Source: JBECKW01 sp040235505
GTDB lineage: Bacteria; Desulfobacterota; Desulfobacteria; Desulfobacterales; JAFDDL01
Direction of reading: 5' to 3'
Assembly: GCA_040235505.1 (NCBI GenBank)
Contig: JBECKW010000235.1
Coordinates: 1-10,249, forward strand
DNA: 10,249 bases
The notes under the pieces are model-generated. The model worked only from the letters and a program-made list of their open reading frames with translations. It was not told where the DNA came from and did not search any database. Shown piece by piece: positions 7,341 through 10,249 of the stretch; position 1 is the first letter of the stretch; every line of letters starts with the position of its first letter. The position numbers and the translations under genes were made by a program.

Positions 7341-7633
7341 ATACTCCGTTTCCGGTTTTCAAATCGCATGGTTTCCATTTTAAACCGATTCGGTCATCAA
7401 GAGCAAAGGAAAGCTCATTTGGATCGACGGAACGCATCCCAAACCGTTTATTGTATGCAGTATCCCAGTAATCCGAAAATCGATTTCTGTCAATAAAAAA
7501 TGGAAAAAATATCTGTTTTTCTTAGACTCAAAAACCGTTGTTTGTGGCGCAGTCTGTTATTTTTCTTTTTATATACAGTATGTTAAAACGGTATCCCGAT
7601 AGACGGGCACCGTCCTGGTTTCGATATCCATAC

Positions 7634-7662
7634 TTGACATTCTGAATTCATCCAATTATTAT
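7634..7662 (+). promoter_or_regulatory. Sigma-70 promoter of the GntR-family regulator
   Basis: A perfect -35 TTGACA (7634-7639) is followed after exactly 17 bases by -10 TATTAT (7657-7662). Transcription should start near 7669, giving a leader of about 130 bases before the regulator ATG. It is the best promoter match in the window and points at the right gene. Confidence 0.75.
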
Positions 7663-7664
7663 CA

Positions 7665-7681
7665 CCCAGAATGTTTCTGGG
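7665..7681. promoter_or_regulatory. Perfect 17-bp palindrome, likely regulator operator
   Basis: CCCAGAA-TGT-TTCTGGG is a perfect inverted repeat with 7-base arms. It begins 3 bases after the -10 of the regulator promoter and spans the expected start point. A dimeric repressor bound here would block initiation, so autoregulation by the adjacent GntR/FCD protein is the simplest reading. Which protein binds it is inferred. No second copy was seen in front of the dehydrogenase operon. Confidence 0.6.
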
Positions 7682-7799
7682 GTACCGAGAACATTGCGGT
7701 GTTTTATAGATGCGCAACAAATGAAGCCGATATTACGAGCGATTTGTTTTTGGAACCCGATACCCAAAGCCCAGTATAAAATATCAGGAGAGCTATCCC

Positions 7800-8483
7800 A
7801 TGCCCGAAAACGATGTCGCGAATATAATGATCGAACAACCCGTCCCCATACGGAAGCAGGTTTATGAACATTTGAGGGACCGGATCCTGAATCATTCCAT
7901 TTTACCGAACAGCCGTCTGGTTGAAGCTCAAATCGCCAAGCAAATCGGCATTTCCCGCACACCCGTCCGGGAAGCCCTCCATCTGCTTGAAAAGGACGGA
8001 TTCCTGGAATCCATCCCCCGGGTGGGGTATATTGTGAAAAAGCTTGCCCTGGACGAACTGGATGAAATTTTCGAAATCCGGCTGGTGATTGAAAAACTTG
8101 TCTGCACCCGTGCCATTGAAAAAATAGACGATACCAGCATTCGGCAGCTTGAAAAAAACATATCGCAAACTGAAGCGGCGTTAGCGAACAACACCCCTCA
8201 CCTTTTTCTGAAAATTGACGAAGAATTTCACGACATACTAGTCAGATCAGCAGGGAGCAAACTTCTTTTCGACTTGTGTCAACAGCTCAGGCGTTTGATG
8301 CTTCGTTACCGGGCGGCCAGCATCAAGATGGCACCGTCCGTCACACGGGCCCTTGAAGGGCATAAGCAAATTGTGCAGTATCTTAAGCAAAAAGACGCAG
8401 TCGGACTTCAGGCAGAACTGATCGAGCACTTGAATTTTTCCAAGGAAGACATTCGAAAACAGGCCACCGCACTATTAGAATGA
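7800..8483 (+). CDS. GntR-family transcriptional regulator, FadR/FCD subfamily
   Basis: This 227-residue ligand-responsive DNA-binding protein probably represses the neighbouring catabolic genes. The N-terminal winged helix (about 16-82) carries the typical GntR pattern QVYEHLRDRIL, LVEAQIAKQIGISRTPVREALHLLEKDGFLE, then the wing RVGYIVK. The C-terminal all-helical FCD domain (about 88-220) keeps the metal/ligand residues of the family: Asp140 and His144 (D-x3-H), His188 (LEGHKQ) and His210 (LIEHLNF). Such domains usually bind small carboxylic acids or acyl-CoA-related ligands. AGGAG (7786-7790), 9 bases before ATG 7800, supports the start. A strong promoter and a palindromic operator lie upstream. 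It is convergent with the second ligase, 25 bases from its stop, and divergent from the dehydrogenase operon, a usual position for a local regulator. Confidence 0.93.
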   Translation: MPENDVANIMIEQPVPIRKQVYEHLRDRILNHSILPNSRLVEAQIAKQIGISRTPVREALHLLEKDGFLESIPRVGYIVKKLALDELDEIFEIRLVIEKLVCTRAIEKIDDTSIRQLEKNISQTEAALANNTPHLFLKIDEEFHDILVRSAGSKLLFDLCQQLRRLMLRYRAASIKMAPSVTRALEGHKQIVQYLKQKDAVGLQAELIEHLNFSKEDIRKQATALLE

Positions 8484-8508
8484 CAATCGACCGGAAGATA
8501 GATTGATA

Positions 8509-10119
8509 TCAGGCACCTTCATCAGCGCCCCACGTCGAATAACGTTTCCTAAGCTCTCTTTTCAGGATGATTCCCTGGGAACTTCTAGGCAGCATCGTAA
8601 TAAATTCTATACGTTCGGGGATCTTGTATTGTTCAATCCTTCCCGCACAAAAGTTGATGATTTCTTCAGCCGTCACCTCTTGTGCACTGTCAATTAAAGC
8701 GACAACCCCGAGAATGTGCTCGACATGATCCACATCCTGAACGCCAATAACAGCCGCGTCTGAGATTGCATAGTAGTGTTTCAGGACATCCTCAACATCC
8801 TTGGAACTGATACTCTCGCCCCTGATGTTGATCAAGTCTTCCTTGCGGTCTGCGAGATAAAAATAGCCGTTTTCATCCTTAAACCCCGTATCTCCGGTAT
8901 AGAACCAGCCGTTCCTTATAACCTTTGCAGTCTCTTCCGGCCTGCCATAGTAACCGGACATGAGATGATCCGAACGGACAATGATCTCTCCTTTCTCCCA
9001 GGGTGGAAGATCCCGATCCATTTCATCGACAATCCGAACCTGAACCCCCCGGGAAGGTTGACCGAAGGAGGCAAGGATACTCCTCTTCTGAATCTGTTCG
9101 AACGCCTGGACATGGTCTTCATTCGAAAGCAGCGTGATGTCAGGGCCGGCCTCCGTGGTTCCGTATCCCTGAAAGAATACGGGACCCAGCATTTTCATGC
9201 CCCGTTCCAGAATATCCAAGGGGATTGGAATACCTGAGTACCATATTCGTTTGAGACTTCTGAGATCATATCTTCCAATATTCGGGGTCTTCAACAAGGT
9301 GACGAGTTGAGTCGAAAAGATAAAGACGTCGGTGATTTTTTCTTTCTCGATGGTTCTCAACATACCCAATGGGTTGAAAACGATTTCTTCCGGAAAGACA
9401 TTGGCGCCGCCATTCAGAAAAAATGGCCACAAGTGGCTTTCTCCCGCGATATGGGATATGGGAAGTACTACAAGATTCTTGTCACCGGACTGCACATCCA
9501 GTTCAATAGCTCTGTTGACGGAATTTGAAAGTTTTTGCTGATGAGTATAAAGGGCTCCCTTTGAAACACCGGCTGTTCCTCTGGAAAAAAGGATAGTCAG
9601 GGGGTCATCCGCTTTCAGATCTATTTCGGCCTCGTTTTCGCTGTGTCCTTCGATAAATTCGTGATAACCGAGCACTGGGAATTCTGCATCGAAAACAACG
9701 CAGTGTTTCAACCCCTTTACATGTTTCTGAAACGAACGGACCGTCTCTGAGAACTCGAACTCACAGAACATCACCTTAAGATTCGTAGCGGAGACGATAT
9801 CTTCCAGTTCTTTCTTTGGAATCCGGGGGCTCAGGTGCATCAGGATATAACCGCCCTTCATGGCGGCGCCATACACCTCCAGGTACTCCATACAGTTTGT
9901 CGACATTACCCCGATACAGTCGCCCTTTTCACACCCGATGGCCCCCAAGGCGTTGACCACTCGATTTACCCGCCTATTGAAATCCGAAAAAGAAACCCTC
10001 CGGGAACCGATAACAAACGCATCATCATCCGGGTGAACGCGTGCTTGGTATCGAATAGCCTCCAAGTATGTTTCAAAGGGGTATGGGTCTTTTTCTTTCA
10101 ATTTGGAAGTTACAGCCAT
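8509..10119 (-). CDS. Acyl-CoA synthetase paralogue (ANL superfamily) with substituted catalytic residues
   Basis: This 536-residue homologue of the ligase at 4732-6327 aligns over its whole length with few gaps (for example the shared stretches NCMEY, AAMKGG, LSPR and SLKRIWY). Several core residues differ. The P-loop reads FSRGTAGVSK (178-187), with Arg180 replacing Ser and Ala183 replacing Thr, although Lys187 is kept. A8 reads IRGES in place of SGGEN. Most telling, A10 reads SSQGI, so Ile517 stands where the adenylation lysine belongs; the codon is ATC, two changes from a lysine codon. A5 (YGTTEAGP, 319-326) and A7 (YTGD, 407-410) are intact. The frame is open and starts at ATG 10119 behind GAGGTGAT, so it is expressed-looking rather than an obvious pseudogene. 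Adenylation is probably lost or weak; thioesterification, a scaffold role or slow decay are the alternatives. Confidence 0.88.
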   Translation of the reverse strand: MAVTSKLKEKDPYPFETYLEAIRYQARVHPDDDAFVIGSRRVSFSDFNRRVNRVVNALGAIGCEKGDCIGVMSTNCMEYLEVYGAAMKGGYILMHLSPRIPKKELEDIVSATNLKVMFCEFEFSETVRSFQKHVKGLKHCVVFDAEFPVLGYHEFIEGHSENEAEIDLKADDPLTILFSRGTAGVSKGALYTHQQKLSNSVNRAIELDVQSGDKNLVVLPISHIAGESHLWPFFLNGGANVFPEEIVFNPLGMLRTIEKEKITDVFIFSTQLVTLLKTPNIGRYDLRSLKRIWYSGIPIPLDILERGMKMLGPVFFQGYGTTEAGPDITLLSNEDHVQAFEQIQKRSILASFGQPSRGVQVRIVDEMDRDLPPWEKGEIIVRSDHLMSGYYGRPEETAKVIRNGWFYTGDTGFKDENGYFYLADRKEDLINIRGESISSKDVEDVLKHYYAISDAAVIGVQDVDHVEHILGVVALIDSAQEVTAEEIINFCAGRIEQYKIPERIEFITMLPRSSQGIILKRELRKRYSTWGADEGA

Positions 10120-10123
10120 GGCA

Positions 10124-10249
10124 TCACCTCGACTTGCGGTGGTTATAAAACAATAACTGCTGCTGCCGGATTACGGCGCTGTGGTTCCGGCGATACGACA
10201 GTTCTTCAAAAACTTCCTGCTCCGGGGGGACGATCAATGATTTCCTTCT
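10124..10249 (-). CDS. C-terminal 41 residues of an unidentified protein (partial at window edge)
   Basis: A minus-strand frame is open from the right edge to TGA at 10126-10124, just 4 bases before the ligase ATG at 10119. The ligase's ribosome-binding site (GAGGTGA) overlaps the last codons and the stop of this frame, an arrangement typical of a tightly packed operon. The visible tail is rich in Arg, Gln and Glu (it contains PPEQEVFEEL and ends YNHRKSR) and shows no motif I recognise. The operon-like junction is the main reason to believe it is a gene. The function cannot be given. Confidence 0.5.
   Translation of the reverse strand, partial: RRKSLIVPPEQEVFEELSYRRNHSAVIRQQQLLFYNHRKSR

Larger units (their letters stand above)
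7275..7799. other. Divergent intergenic region holding regulator and operon promoters
   Basis: These 525 bases separate the dehydrogenase operon (minus) from the GntR regulator (plus). No credible gene was found; the short reading frames here lack ribosome-binding sites and family features. The region holds a near-consensus plus-strand promoter, a 17-bp palindrome on its start point, and a weak minus-strand promoter candidate. A hairpin-capable repeat lies at 7589-7612 (CGGT..CCCG / CGGG.ACCG). ATAC/GTAT half-sites occur at 7312-7317 and 7573-7581. An AT-rich inverted repeat in the regulator's 5' leader (AACAAAT 7716-7722, ATTTGTT 7742-7748) is followed by a short T run. Confidence 0.65.

Noticed and set aside
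7488..7493. Perfect TTGACA on the minus strand as -35 of the dehydrogenase operon
   Set aside because: No acceptable -10 occurs at 16-18 bases; the best hexamer there is TACTGG.
7275..7496. 73-codon plus-strand frame starting just upstream of the dehydrogenase gene
   Set aside because: The start has no ribosome-binding site in its own orientation and the translation shows no recognisable features; the region is better explained as promoter DNA.
8484..8508. Possible bidirectional terminator between the regulator and the second ligase
   Set aside because: The 25 bases contain no GC-rich inverted repeat and no T run on either strand.

Overview
The window looks like chromosomal DNA of an anaerobic bacterium, probably a member of the former Deltaproteobacteria (Desulfobacterota). 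That placement is inferred from moderate GC content, a RACo-type corrinoid-protein activator, acyl-CoA ligases under an FCD-type GntR regulator, and the style of the groESL operon. No rRNA, tRNA, IS element or CRISPR array was seen, so the taxonomy stays tentative.

Layout, left to right. (1) groES-groEL lies on the minus strand; groEL runs off the left edge after about 438 codons. (2) A 354-base region, divergent between groES and the next gene, carries no recognised gene. (3) A 611-residue 2Fe-2S/ASKHA protein of the RACo family is on the plus strand. Its stop codon directly abuts the stop codon of the next, convergent gene. (4) A compact minus-strand operon follows: a malate/lactate-dehydrogenase-family enzyme, then an acyl-CoA ligase, then a metallo-beta-lactamase-fold hydrolase. 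(5) A 525-base intergenic region contains a near-consensus sigma-70 promoter with a perfect 17-bp palindrome over its expected start point. (6) A GntR/FadR-type (FCD) regulator is on the plus strand. (7) A second acyl-CoA ligase, paralogous to the first, is on the minus strand, preceded by the last 41 codons of an unidentified gene that enters from the right edge.

The likely functional unit is regions 4-7, a catabolic locus in which a carboxylic acid is activated to a CoA thioester and a hydroxy/keto acid pair is interconverted by an NAD(P)-dependent dehydrogenase. A hydrolase and a ligand-sensing repressor complete it. The substrate cannot be read from the sequence. The most unusual element is the second ligase: it is intact in length and frame but has lost the A10 catalytic lysine (Ile517) and has altered P-loop and A8 residues, while its neighbour keeps all of them. 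This suggests a pseudoenzyme, a half-reaction enzyme, or early decay.
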